This document shows, one piece after another, positions 1-5,600 of a stretch of DNA of 5,648 nucleotides. The stretch comes from Methanoregulaceae archaeon (GTDB lineage Archaea; Halobacteriota; Methanomicrobia; Methanomicrobiales; Methanospirillaceae). Where the stretch lies: NCBI GenBank assembly GCA_013331215.1, contig DUGU01000310.1, positions 31,385 to 37,032 of the forward strand, written 5' to 3'. The position numbers and the translations under genes are program-made. A model generated the notes under the pieces. That model ran no database searches. It was not told where the DNA came from and saw only the letters and a program-made list of their open reading frames with translations. Positions within the stretch are counted from its first letter, which is position 1. Each line of letters opens with the position of its first letter.

Positions 1-1690
1 CCGGGTCGGCCGCGTCGCCTTTCAGGTCGGCTTCTTCAATGAACGTCGTGCCGCGCCACTTCTCGTGCTGCCGCATCAGTGCCGACGGCGACGTGCCGCC
101 GCTGAGCAGGAGGGGAAGGAAACAAAGATCGGCGATGCAGCGCGCGGTGCGGGTCTTCCCGGTCCCGGTGTCGCCGATGTACCGGAGGTACGGCGACGTG
201 GAACGCTTGGTGTAGAACCACGAGAATAGCGCATAATAGATCCCGATCTCCCGTTCGATGTCGGGCATGTCGGCATATTCGAAGATATGGTTGTTCATTT
301 CCTCGAATAGCTCGCCCGCCTCGAGAAGTGGCGCCGTCCTCACGAGGTCCGCGGAGGGGATACCGACCACGCGCATCATCTCGCCGGAGTCCCGATGAAT
401 ACCGAGCCGCCTCGGTTCGATCAACGTGCCATCGATAAGCGTGATTCGGGCGTCGAAGTGGACCTCTCCGGCATCATCGAGATGGATGAACCCGAACGCG
501 TCGTGTTCTGTCATGGCGACGATGTATAGCCGTCCGTTTTCCTCGAAGAACGACAGGGTGTTCTTTGGCGCCCGGTCTTCCTCATCGTCAATCTTCCGGG
601 ATTTTGCCCTCTTCGGCTTCGGCTCGACGAGCGCCCGTATCGTCTGCCAGCCTTTGCCATTCGCGGTCGCGTCCTGGCACGAATTGTGCTTGCAGGTGGC
701 ATAGATCGTACCGTCCGCCCATTGGCCTATCCGGGCGCCGGTGACGTGCGCGCCGTCAGTCGAGAATGGGCACCGATCGAACTCGCCAAAGTACAGGTGC
801 CCGCCTGCCGCCTTCTCCCGCGCTGTGATGCCCTTTTCCGCCAGCTTCTCGGCGTGTTCCTCGAGCCATGCGCGAAGGTCGATCCCGATGCCGGTCTTCG
901 AGTCGGCAGTCGTGGTCCGGGCCGGCGCCGTGCCTGTCACAGTGGCTCTGGCCGGCTCGCCTGCCTCGTCAGCGAGCGCCTGCAGGAGATCGGCCGGCAC
1001 GGTCTCGGGCGTGTCGGGCACCTTCGCAAGCGCGGCCCGCCGGTGGGGCCGCTCGGGCGTGTTGCTGCCTTTTCGGACCACCGTGCCGTAGAGCTTGCTT
1101 ATCCGCGCGGCATTGAACACGGTGGTGTCCACCTTCGCGCCGGCTTCGTCGAAGCGCTGCGAGAGCGCCTTCAGGCACCGTTTGATCAGGTCGGTTGCGG
1201 TCGCGTCGTTAGGCAGGTCTACCCGATAGAGCAGGTGCGCGCCGTTGCCGCTATCGGCTACCACGGGCGCCGGCCATCCCTCGCCGGTGAGCGCGACGGC
1301 GATCCGGGTGGCGAGCGCGACCGCTGCCGCCTTCTCAGGGTCCGTCGACGAGATGCCCGACACACCGGCAGGGTGGTTCACGTCGATGTCCACGAGCAGC
1401 CACCGCCGCCGGACGATCGCGGCATCGGCCGTGGTCGATGCCCGTTGCGGTAGCCGCTCGATACTGTTGTGGCGCTTGGCATGGAGCGCGGGATCAACCG
1501 GGTTTAGGGTCACGTAGATCCCATCCATGGTACTGGCCGCATCGAGCGCTTCCACAGCGTCGGCGCACAATGCCGCGTCCGAGTAGTAACCGGACCACGT
1601 TGAACCGTTGTGGCCGAACGCCCGGATCTCGAGTACGGCGCCTGGCTCGGCTAGCACGGCGAGCGCGGCCCGTATCTCATCGACGGTCAT
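1..1690 (-). CDS. Primase-helicase (AEP primase domain fused to P-loop ATPase), C-terminus beyond window
   Basis: The frame is open from ATG at 1690 down to position 1 (563 codons, no stop), so the C-terminus lies outside the window. Residues about 1-215 look like an archaeo-eukaryotic primase/polymerase: a WSGYY segment near 32-36, a metal-binding DID at 101-103, SGNGAH at 147-152, and a VFNAARISKLYGT block at 191-203. A possible zinc-binding set (C307, H315, C333, C338) follows, then a charged linker. The ATPase part has Walker A GDTGTGKT at 506-513 and a Walker B-like TTFIEEAD at 548-555. Such fusions prime and unwind DNA for plasmid or virus replication. The start is fixed by GGTGATCC one base ahead of the ATG, a full match to the archaeal anti-Shine-Dalgarno sequence. 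It is the last visible gene of a leftward operon. The helicase superfamily cannot be settled without the missing part. Confidence 0.88.
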   Translation of the reverse strand, partial: MTVDEIRAALAVLAEPGAVLEIRAFGHNGSTWSGYYSDAALCADAVEALDAASTMDGIYVTLNPVDPALHAKRHNSIERLPQRASTTADAAIVRRRWLLVDIDVNHPAGVSGISSTDPEKAAAVALATRIAVALTGEGWPAPVVADSGNGAHLLYRVDLPNDATATDLIKRCLKALSQRFDEAGAKVDTTVFNAARISKLYGTVVRKGSNTPERPHRRAALAKVPDTPETVPADLLQALADEAGEPARATVTGTAPARTTTADSKTGIGIDLRAWLEEHAEKLAEKGITAREKAAGGHLYFGEFDRCPFSTDGAHVTGARIGQWADGTIYATCKHNSCQDATANGKGWQTIRALVEPKPKRAKSRKIDDEEDRAPKNTLSFFEENGRLYIVAMTEHDAFGFIHLDDAGEVHFDARITLIDGTLIEPRRLGIHRDSGEMMRVVGIPSADLVRTAPLLEAGELFEEMNNHIFEYADMPDIEREIGIYYALFSWFYTKRSTSPYLRYIGDTGTGKTRTARCIADLCFLPLLLSGGTSPSALMRQHEKWRGTTFIEEADLKGDAADP

Positions 1691-1740
1691 GGGATCACCC
1701 AATCGAAAGGTACATCTCCAATGGAAAAAGAGGTTAACAT
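1687..1740 (-). CDS. Possible 17-aa leader peptide coupled to the primase
   Basis: A 17-codon ORF (MLTSFSIGDVPFDWVIP) starts at ATG 1740 and ends in TGA at 1689-1687. That stop overlaps the primase start as ATGA. It has a good ribosome-binding site, GAGGTG at 1753-1748, seven bases ahead of the ATG. The site lies in the 5' arm of a hairpin whose loop holds the ATG. What is seen is a well-placed start, a strong ribosome-binding site and a coupled stop. That it is translated and controls primase synthesis is inference. ORFs this short arise by chance, but the coincidence of the three signals is better than expected. No function of the peptide itself is recognised. Confidence 0.4.
   Translation of the reverse strand: MLTSFSIGDVPFDWVIP
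1692..1699 (-). promoter_or_regulatory. Ribosome-binding site of the primase gene
   Basis: The minus strand reads GGTGATCC, then one C, then the ATG at 1690. This is an uninterrupted eight-base match to the complement of the archaeal 16S 3' tail. It supports the 1690 start over internal methionines. The site lies inside the last codons of the upstream 17-codon ORF, so ribosomes finishing that ORF would sit on it. Confidence 0.75.
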
Positions 1741-1775
1741 GTCCAGACACCTCTTTTTTCTCAGCGGTACCTTTC
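1705..1775. repeat. Nested inverted repeat upstream of the primase
   Basis: The outer arms GAAAGGTAC (1705-1713) and GTACCTTTC (1767-1775) pair over 9 bp. Inside them, AAAAAGAGGT (1725-1734) pairs with ACCTCTTTTT (1749-1758) over 10 bp around a 14-base loop. In the leftward transcript, the inner stem would hide the GAGGT ribosome-binding site of the leader ORF, with its ATG in the loop. The outer 5' arm lies in the last codons of the 55-aa gene, so translating ribosomes would open it. It could be a translational switch, an attenuator, a bidirectional U-rich terminator, or a cruciform at a replication origin next to the replication gene. The pairing is seen; the role is not known. Confidence 0.6.
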
Positions 1776-1928
1776 CGGTGGCGCCGACCGTCTAGCTCGG
1801 CAGTCGCACGCTGAGATGCCGGCCGCGTTATCGGCATTGTCGGAATCGTAGTAGTCCCGGTCACGCACGGCGCCGCCACAGTCCGTGCATGTCGTAAGGC
1901 TGAAGACGGACATCCGCCCGCCGATCAT
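1761..1928 (-). CDS. Small cysteine-containing protein, 55 aa, possible zinc binder
   Basis: The ORF runs from ATG 1928 to TGA 1763-1761. The start overlaps the stop of the preceding gene as ATGA and is preceded by GAGGTGA at 1939-1933, four bases from the ATG. This is a strong archaeal ribosome-binding site and a good argument that the gene is real despite its size. The protein has a CTDCGG knuckle at residues 14-19 and CDC at 41-43, with an acidic Tyr/Asp/Asn-rich stretch between and a basic tail. The spacing suggests a degenerate zinc ribbon, which is common in small proteins of archaeal mobile elements. No family is recognised. Its last codons form the outer arm of the nested inverted repeat. 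Confidence 0.6.
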   Translation of the reverse strand: MIGGRMSVFSLTTCTDCGGAVRDRDYYDSDNADNAAGISACDCRARRSAPPERYR

Positions 1929-2137
1929 GGTGTCACCTCGTCGTCAGGTACGAGCCGCCATGTTCCTTCGGCGATTAACTTCTTCGCCCATACCCGCTCC
2001 ATCGGGCCGAGATGGGCGAGCGTGTCCGCATGGATCTTAAATCCGGGGATGATCCGGGCGCCGGAGTTATTAGACGACGAGTCAAACAAGAGCTTGCCTC
2101 CGTCGTTTCTGCGTCGGGGTGCGCTGGAGCGGGTCAT
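1925..2137 (-). CDS. Hypothetical protein, 70 aa
   Basis: The ORF runs from ATG 2137 to TGA 1927-1925. Both ends overlap neighbouring genes as ATGA, which places it firmly inside the leftward operon. The N-terminal third is basic and Ser/Arg/Asn-rich and looks disordered. The C-terminal half (HADTLAHLGPMERVWAKKLI, then a Trp-containing acidic tail) could form one or two helices. No cysteine pairs, signal peptide or membrane segment are seen. The purine-rich GGGAAGGCGG upstream is only a moderate ribosome-binding site, so translation may depend on coupling to the preceding gene. No family is recognised. An accessory role in element replication or regulation is inference from position only. Confidence 0.55.
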   Translation of the reverse strand: MTRSSAPRRRNDGGKLLFDSSSNNSGARIIPGFKIHADTLAHLGPMERVWAKKLIAEGTWRLVPDDEVTP

Positions 2138-2274
2138 GGTTTGCCGCCTTCCCGCTCCAGGTCCTCAAGTTTGGCGAGTAACGCTCCGGCGAGCGTTTTT
2201 CCAAAACTGATATTGTGAGCAATAGCCCGTTCCTTCAAACGGACGTCAATTGCTACACACGTATTCGACTTCAT
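2134..2274 (-). CDS. Small ribbon-helix-helix (CcdA/CopG-like) DNA-binding protein, 46 aa
   Basis: The ORF runs from ATG 2274 to TGA 2136-2134, overlapping the next gene as ATGA. The protein has a short N-terminal strand (TCVAIDVRL, residues 5-13), a first helix (KERAIAHN), an ISFGKTL turn and a second helix (AGALLAKLEDLEREG). That pattern and size fit ribbon-helix-helix repressors and antitoxins, where a strand inserts in the major groove. No toxin with a recognised fold lies downstream, so a transcriptional regulator of its own operon is as likely as an antitoxin. There is no ribosome-binding site; a TATA-like TAAATA box at about 2304-2309 would start transcription some six bases ahead of the ATG. 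It is the first gene of the leftward operon. Family assignment is by pattern only. Confidence 0.6.
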   Translation of the reverse strand: MKSNTCVAIDVRLKERAIAHNISFGKTLAGALLAKLEDLEREGGKP

Positions 2275-2353
2275 ATACAGTCTAGATTCAAGGAAAACGT
2301 ACGTATTTACCCTATTTACATCTAGTATTTAACCAAGAATCGGTGATTTGTGT
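2275..2353. promoter_or_regulatory. Divergent promoter and possible operator region
   Basis: This AT-rich 79-base region separates the leftward operon from the rightward winged-helix gene. It holds three TATTTA elements (about 2304, 2313 and 2326), the first two as TATTTAC with 9-base spacing. Read leftward, TAAATA at 2304-2309 lies about 26 bases from a start point near 2280. Read rightward, TATTTA at 2313-2318 would place the start near 2341, just ahead of GGTGAT at 2342-2347 and ATG 2354. The region also contains the palindromes TCTAGA (2281-2286) and ACGTACGT (2297-2304). Either flanking regulator could act here. The promoter boxes are inferred from spacing and composition. Confidence 0.5.
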
Positions 2354-3007
2354 ATGCCTTATATAGCCGGGTTGGAAGACGGGGAATATCCTTGCGATTG
2401 GGAACGTGTGGATCCCATCGAGATCCCTCCCCTCACGGTTTATTTCTCGGCATTGGGCAAGGGCGGCCGGAAGAAAAAGAATATAGCAAACGCCATTTTG
2501 ATGGCAGTGAGCCTGCTCTCGAAGGATAGGCGATATATATCCTTACCTGGCGTCCCCCAACACAAACTTGTGAAGGCCGTTATGGCTGCACGCCCAGAGA
2601 TAAAAAGCGGCACCACGATTCATCGGCTTCTCCCAGAGCTAGTACAATATAATGTCCTTACAAAAATTATTAAAAAGAAGAAAAGTAGGAGAGTATATTA
2701 TGAGTCTCGTATCTCGTGGGGGTCACCGTCGTCGCCGAAGTATAAGACTCCGCTTCCACCCAATTTGAGTAAGACTGCTCGCGCAGATCTCTCCCGATTG
2801 TATATTCAGGCCGAATCGGCCCGCCGCGTGCTTGCTCGACATGGTCTGACCGAGGAATGGACCGCCGAGTGTGAGAAGATGACGAATACGGTGATTGTTG
2901 AAGGCAAAACGATGGATGTCCGTAGCGATGAATATAGCTCGTATCTCCTAGATAGCTCGTATCTCCTAAATTGTGCCGCGGGCCGCGCCGAAGACGGAAA
3001 AATGTAA
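2354..3007 (+). CDS. Putative winged-helix DNA-binding protein, 217 aa
   Basis: ATG 2354 is preferred because GGTGAT (2342-2347) lies six bases upstream; a TTG at 2348 is in frame but would leave no room. Residues about 44-118 look like a winged helix: a helical stretch (IANAILMAVSLLSK), a second helix (HKLVKAVMAARPE), a probable recognition helix (TTIHRLLPELVQYNVLTKI), and a very basic hairpin (KKKKSRRVYYESR). The N-terminal 30 residues are acidic and hydrophobic; the C-terminal part is helical, then Ser/Tyr/Leu-rich. A regulator of the element, facing the leftward operon across a shared promoter, is the simplest reading; a replication or partition DNA-binding role is possible. The gene is AT-richer than its neighbours, which fits horizontal transfer. 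An in-frame tandem duplication lies near its 3' end. No named family is recognised. Confidence 0.7.
   Translation: MPYIAGLEDGEYPCDWERVDPIEIPPLTVYFSALGKGGRKKKNIANAILMAVSLLSKDRRYISLPGVPQHKLVKAVMAARPEIKSGTTIHRLLPELVQYNVLTKIIKKKKSRRVYYESRISWGSPSSPKYKTPLPPNLSKTARADLSRLYIQAESARRVLARHGLTEEWTAECEKMTNTVIVEGKTMDVRSDEYSSYLLDSSYLLNCAAGRAEDGKM
2934..2969 (+). repeat. 18-bp in-frame tandem duplication
   Basis: Two adjacent 18-base copies (2934-2951 and 2952-2969) begin ATAGCTCGTATCTCCTA and are identical over 17 bases, differing only in the last base. They encode SSYLLD followed by SSYLLN near the C-terminus of the winged-helix protein. The near-identity at the DNA level and the six-codon length point to a recent slippage duplication that kept the frame. 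Confidence 0.9.
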
Positions 3008-3025
3008 TTCCTCTTCCATCATTCG

Positions 3026-3079
3026 GCCCATTGCAGTGCAACTTGGCTGTTCTAATGGGCACACCCAGAAAAATGGGCA
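3026..3079. terminator. Inverted repeats between convergent genes
   Basis: The 76-base gap between the two convergent stop codons contains GCCCATT (3026-3032) pairing with AATGGGC (3054-3060). A second copy of AATGGGCA lies at 3072-3079, giving an alternative partner. A small palindrome, TTGCAGTGCAA, is at 3031-3041. Read leftward, a short T run (complement of 3068-3072) occurs just after the integrase stop. Placement suggests a transcription end region serving both genes; archaeal terminators are chiefly T-rich tracts, so the hairpins may be incidental. Confidence 0.4.
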
Positions 3080-3083
3080 GGTG

Positions 3084-4304
3084 TCAGTGCGCCGCCGTGG
3101 CTTGCACCCGTCGCACCGCATCTTCGAATGCGGCCCGGAACTCGGGATCTGACCAGATCTGCTCCATCGCGCTCTTCTTCTCCTCGACGGCTTCGGCCGA
3201 GAGCTCGAGCCCACACGATCGACAGGTCCGCGAAGTCGGCGGGTTTACCCAGTAGCAGCGAGGGCACTGCTTCGGGTCGAGCGCGCGGCTCTTCTTCGCC
3301 TCGTCGGGCGGTACGATCCCGTTCAACTCGGCGGTTGCGCGGTCGATGTCGCCGTTGCAGAGATGCGCGTACGTCTTGAGCATGTCCGTATTCAGGTTGC
3401 CCCAACAGATCATCTTGATCGTGCTCTCAGGGACGCCCTTCTGTAGCAGGTGCGTGACTCTCGAGTGCCGGAAGATATGGGGCGTCAGGTGCTTGGTAAC
3501 GCCGGCGTTATTCGCGATGATCCGAAGCTGCTTCACGAGCCCCTGATACTGGAGCGGTTCGTACCGGATGTTGGTCAGGAAGACGAACCCGGTATCCGTG
3601 ATCTCTTTCGGGTAGGAATCCATCCATGCCGCGAGATAGGGCCGCGCGATCACGAGCGGAATATACCGCGCCATCCCGGTCTTCTCCGCCGTGTTGACCT
3701 GCAGATTCCAATCGGTAAAGCGCACATCGCCCCACGTCAGGTTCGCGATCTCGCCGATGCGGAACGCTCCCTCGTAGAGCAGCGCGATCAACGCCTTGTC
3801 TTTGGTCGTCTTCGCCGCCTTGATCATGGCGAAAACCTCATCCTCCGTGAAGAGATCGCCGACGGTCTTCGTCATGGTGTTGTACGGGGGCGATCGAATC
3901 TCCTTCACCTTCCGATAGGGAATGGTCGAGTGGCCGTTATCGATCAGCCACAGGTAGAACCGCTTGATGAACCGGACGTGATCCGCGATCGTGTTCTGCG
4001 TGTAGAGTGGCGAGTCGTCCGGCTTCATTGCCACCTTCACGGCCTGGATGCCTTCCTGCAGGTCCGGGAGCGTGTTCTCGGCGAACGGGCCGACGAACCG
4101 GCGCCAGCCGATCAGGTTGTAGACGAGCTTGTATCGGCGCTTCGGCGTGATGCCACGATTGGCCGACACTTCATTGACGAATTCGCGCAAGAGGTCGCGG
4201 TCGCGGGCCGTGATGGCGCCCGATTCGATCGCGCGGTCGATCGCCGCCTGGGTGTACTTCAGGTAGTCCTGGGTTGTCCCGTGGAATCTCTGGTTTGCCG
4301 CCAT
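3084..4304 (-). CDS. Tyrosine recombinase/integrase with C-terminal zinc ribbon
   Basis: This 406-aa protein would insert or excise an element by site-specific recombination. The N-terminal half (about 1-145) fits a SAM-like core-binding domain. The catalytic domain shows R182 (GAFRIGE), K208 in the hairpin (AEKTG), H276xxR279 (HIFRH), W301 where many family members have His (WGN), and the nucleophile Y312 (KTYAHL). After it, CPRC (347-350) and CRSC (361-364) form a treble-cysteine-pair zinc ribbon, followed by an acidic helical tail. ATG 4304 is chosen because the recombinase homology begins soon after it and a TTTATATA box lies about 26 bases upstream, giving a leaderless message; the open frame extends to 4415 but would run across that box. 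It faces the winged-helix gene. Integrase at the edge beside chromosomal genes suggests an element boundary. A cellular Xer role is less likely given the tail. Confidence 0.9.
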   Translation of the reverse strand: MAANQRFHGTTQDYLKYTQAAIDRAIESGAITARDRDLLREFVNEVSANRGITPKRRYKLVYNLIGWRRFVGPFAENTLPDLQEGIQAVKVAMKPDDSPLYTQNTIADHVRFIKRFYLWLIDNGHSTIPYRKVKEIRSPPYNTMTKTVGDLFTEDEVFAMIKAAKTTKDKALIALLYEGAFRIGEIANLTWGDVRFTDWNLQVNTAEKTGMARYIPLVIARPYLAAWMDSYPKEITDTGFVFLTNIRYEPLQYQGLVKQLRIIANNAGVTKHLTPHIFRHSRVTHLLQKGVPESTIKMICWGNLNTDMLKTYAHLCNGDIDRATAELNGIVPPDEAKKSRALDPKQCPRCYWVNPPTSRTCRSCGLELSAEAVEEKKSAMEQIWSDPEFRAAFEDAVRRVQATAAH

Positions 4305-4324
4305 TACCAAGTAATGGACGTCTG

Positions 4325-4332
4325 TATATAAA
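4325..4332 (-). promoter_or_regulatory. TATA box of the integrase gene
   Basis: The minus strand reads TTTATATA, centred about 26 bases from the ATG at 4304-4302. That is the standard archaeal distance from box to start point, so the transcript would begin at or next to the start codon. No ribosome-binding site is present, which agrees with a leaderless message. Confidence 0.6.
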
Positions 4333-4490
4333 GAATTGACGGGGATTATATACATCATCTCCATTGAGCCCGCCTGGGGCTTTTTTCTTTCGCCGAGCAG
4401 GTCCCTCCCCTCCACGCCGCCATCCGGGACGGAGAACGAACACTTCCCTGTCGGCGATGGCGACGGCGGGGCGGGCCGCAGGTGCGTGCG
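4333..4490. other. Intergenic gap between integrase and deoxyhypusine synthase
   Basis: No convincing gene is seen here. It holds a second TATA-like stretch (GATTATATAC, 4344-4353), a terminator-like hairpin (4367-4390) and a GC-rich stretch leading to the deoxyhypusine synthase promoter. If the left part of the window is an integrated element, the right attachment site should lie in or near this gap, but only one end is visible so no direct repeat can be paired. Confidence 0.4.
4367..4390 (+). terminator. Terminator-like hairpin with T tract
   Basis: AGCCC (4367-4371) pairs with GGGCT (4377-4381) around a five-base loop and runs into TTTTTCTTT. It is oriented rightward, yet no rightward gene ends just before it: the nearest upstream gene is the divergent integrase. 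It may have belonged to a gene now separated by the integrated element. The stem is short, so chance is possible. Confidence 0.4.
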
Positions 4491-4498
4491 CTTTATCC
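4491..4498 (+). promoter_or_regulatory. TATA-like box of deoxyhypusine synthase
   Basis: CTTTATCC lies about 30 bases ahead of ATG 4525. This spacing would give a nearly leaderless transcript, consistent with the absence of a ribosome-binding site before the start. The box is GC-contaminated at its 3' end, so the call is tentative. Confidence 0.4.
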
Positions 4499-4524
4499 GC
4501 TTCCGGCACGACTACTCTCCGATT

Positions 4525-5502
4525 ATGGCGATGCATCCAACGGTCCCGGTCACGCCGACGAACGATCTCGCGGCCCTGCTCGAGGGCATGGCCTCGACCG
4601 GCTTCCAGGGGCGCAAGCTCGGCGAGTCCGTCCGCGTCTGGCGCGCGATGCTGGAGGACCCGGACTGCACGATCCTGCTCGGGCTCTCGGGCGCGATGAT
4701 CCCGGCCGGCATGCGCGAGGTGCTCAGCGCTCTCGTCCGGCACCATTACGTCGACGCGATCGTCTCCACCGGCGCAAACGTCTTCCACGACGCCTGCGAG
4801 CATCTCGGGGTCTGCCACTACCAGGGCCACCACCACGTCGACGACGCCGACCTCTTCAGTCGCGGCATCGACCGGATCTACGATGTCTTCGCATACGAGG
4901 AGGAGTTCCGGACCACGGATAGGCAGATCGCCGCCTTCGCCGCCGCCGTCGCGCCGTTCCGCGGCTCCTCCCGCGCCTTCCTCGAGGCCTTCGGTCGGCA
5001 CGTGATGGCCGCTGCGCCCGAGAGCCGCTCCTTCCTCGCGACCTGCGTCGAGGAGGGGGTCCCGGTCTTCGTCCCCGCGCTCGCCGACTCCTCGATCGGG
5101 ATCGGCCTCGTGATCGCGCGGCGCGAGGGCGTCGCCGTCGACGTGGACCAGCTCGCCGACGCGGACGAGATCACCAGGATCGTCGAGGCGTCGACGAAGA
5201 CCGGGGTCGTCTACATCGGCGGGGGCGTGCCCAAGAACTTCATCCAGCAGACCCAGGTGATTGCCTCGATCCACGATGCTAACCTCGGCGGTCACGCGTA
5301 TGCGGTCCAGTACACGACCGACGCCCCACACTGGGGCGGGCTCTCCGGCTGCACCTTCGAGGAGGCCATCTCCTGGGGCAAGGAGCAGGTCGCGAGCCCG
5401 CTCGTCCAGTGCTTCTGCGACGCGACCATCGCGCTCCCCATCGCCACCTCGGCCCTGATCGCGAGCGGGATCCTGCGTGACGGAAAGCGGTTCGACCTGT
5501 AG
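4525..5502 (+). CDS. dys: Deoxyhypusine synthase
   Basis: The enzyme transfers the aminobutyl group of spermidine to one lysine of translation factor aIF5A, the first step of hypusine formation, using NAD in the cytosol. The 325-aa length is normal for archaeal members. Family blocks seen are STGANVFHD (81-89), HHHVDDADLFSRGIDRIYD (102-120), SSIGIGL (189-195), YIGGGVPKNFIQQ (230-242) and HWGGLSGCTFEEAISWGK (269-286). K286 in SWGK corresponds to the lysine that carries the enzyme-imine intermediate. ATG 4525 is preferred; ATG 4531 is two codons later and equally possible. The frame is open upstream to 4336, but that would cross the hairpin and the promoter. No ribosome-binding site is seen. 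It is a housekeeping gene and probably marks the chromosome side of the element. Confidence 0.93.
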   Translation: MAMHPTVPVTPTNDLAALLEGMASTGFQGRKLGESVRVWRAMLEDPDCTILLGLSGAMIPAGMREVLSALVRHHYVDAIVSTGANVFHDACEHLGVCHYQGHHHVDDADLFSRGIDRIYDVFAYEEEFRTTDRQIAAFAAAVAPFRGSSRAFLEAFGRHVMAAAPESRSFLATCVEEGVPVFVPALADSSIGIGLVIARREGVAVDVDQLADADEITRIVEASTKTGVVYIGGGVPKNFIQQTQVIASIHDANLGGHAYAVQYTTDAPHWGGLSGCTFEEAISWGKEQVASPLVQCFCDATIALPIATSALIASGILRDGKRFDL

Positions 5503-5556
5503 GGCCGCAACCCTTATCCCTTCGTCACCCCCACCTTATCCCGCACCATTCATGGA

Positions 5557-5573
5557 GTGACGCTCTGCGTCAC
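5557..5573. repeat. Perfect hairpin between deoxyhypusine synthase and tRNA-Ser
   Basis: GTGACGC and GCGTCAC pair over 7 bp around a TCT loop, 54 bases after the deoxyhypusine synthase stop and 27 bases before the tRNA. No T run follows, so a terminator is not well supported. It could aid 3' end formation or mark a processing site; the role is unknown. Confidence 0.5.
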
Positions 5574-5600
5574 GAGTGTCCACTGGATGCGAGATTCCCC

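Noticed and set aside
686..1453. 255-codon rightward open frame
   Set aside because: It lies antisense to the primase-helicase, whose motifs are clear. The translation is Arg/Gly-rich with no recognisable domain, typical of a shadow frame in GC-rich DNA.
1761..2274. Toxin-antitoxin pair (46-aa and 70-aa proteins)
   Set aside because: The 46-aa protein resembles an antitoxin fold, but the 70-aa protein shows no toxin motif, so only a DNA-binding call is supported.
2348..2353. TTG start for the winged-helix gene
   Set aside because: It directly abuts the GGTGAT ribosome-binding site; ATG 2354 has proper spacing.
3450..4331. 293-codon rightward open frame
   Set aside because: It is antisense to the integrase, which carries a complete set of catalytic residues.
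4305..4415. N-terminal extension of the integrase to 4415
   Set aside because: The extra 37 residues show no recombinase similarity and would cover the TATA box and the terminator-like hairpin.
4336..4524. N-terminal extension of deoxyhypusine synthase to 4336
   Set aside because: It would add 63 residues unlike the family and cross the hairpin and promoter; family length fits the 4525 start.
4171..5331. 386-codon leftward open frame
   Set aside because: It is antisense to deoxyhypusine synthase and runs into the integrase gene in another frame; the translation is a low-complexity Asp/Arg/Gly-rich shadow.
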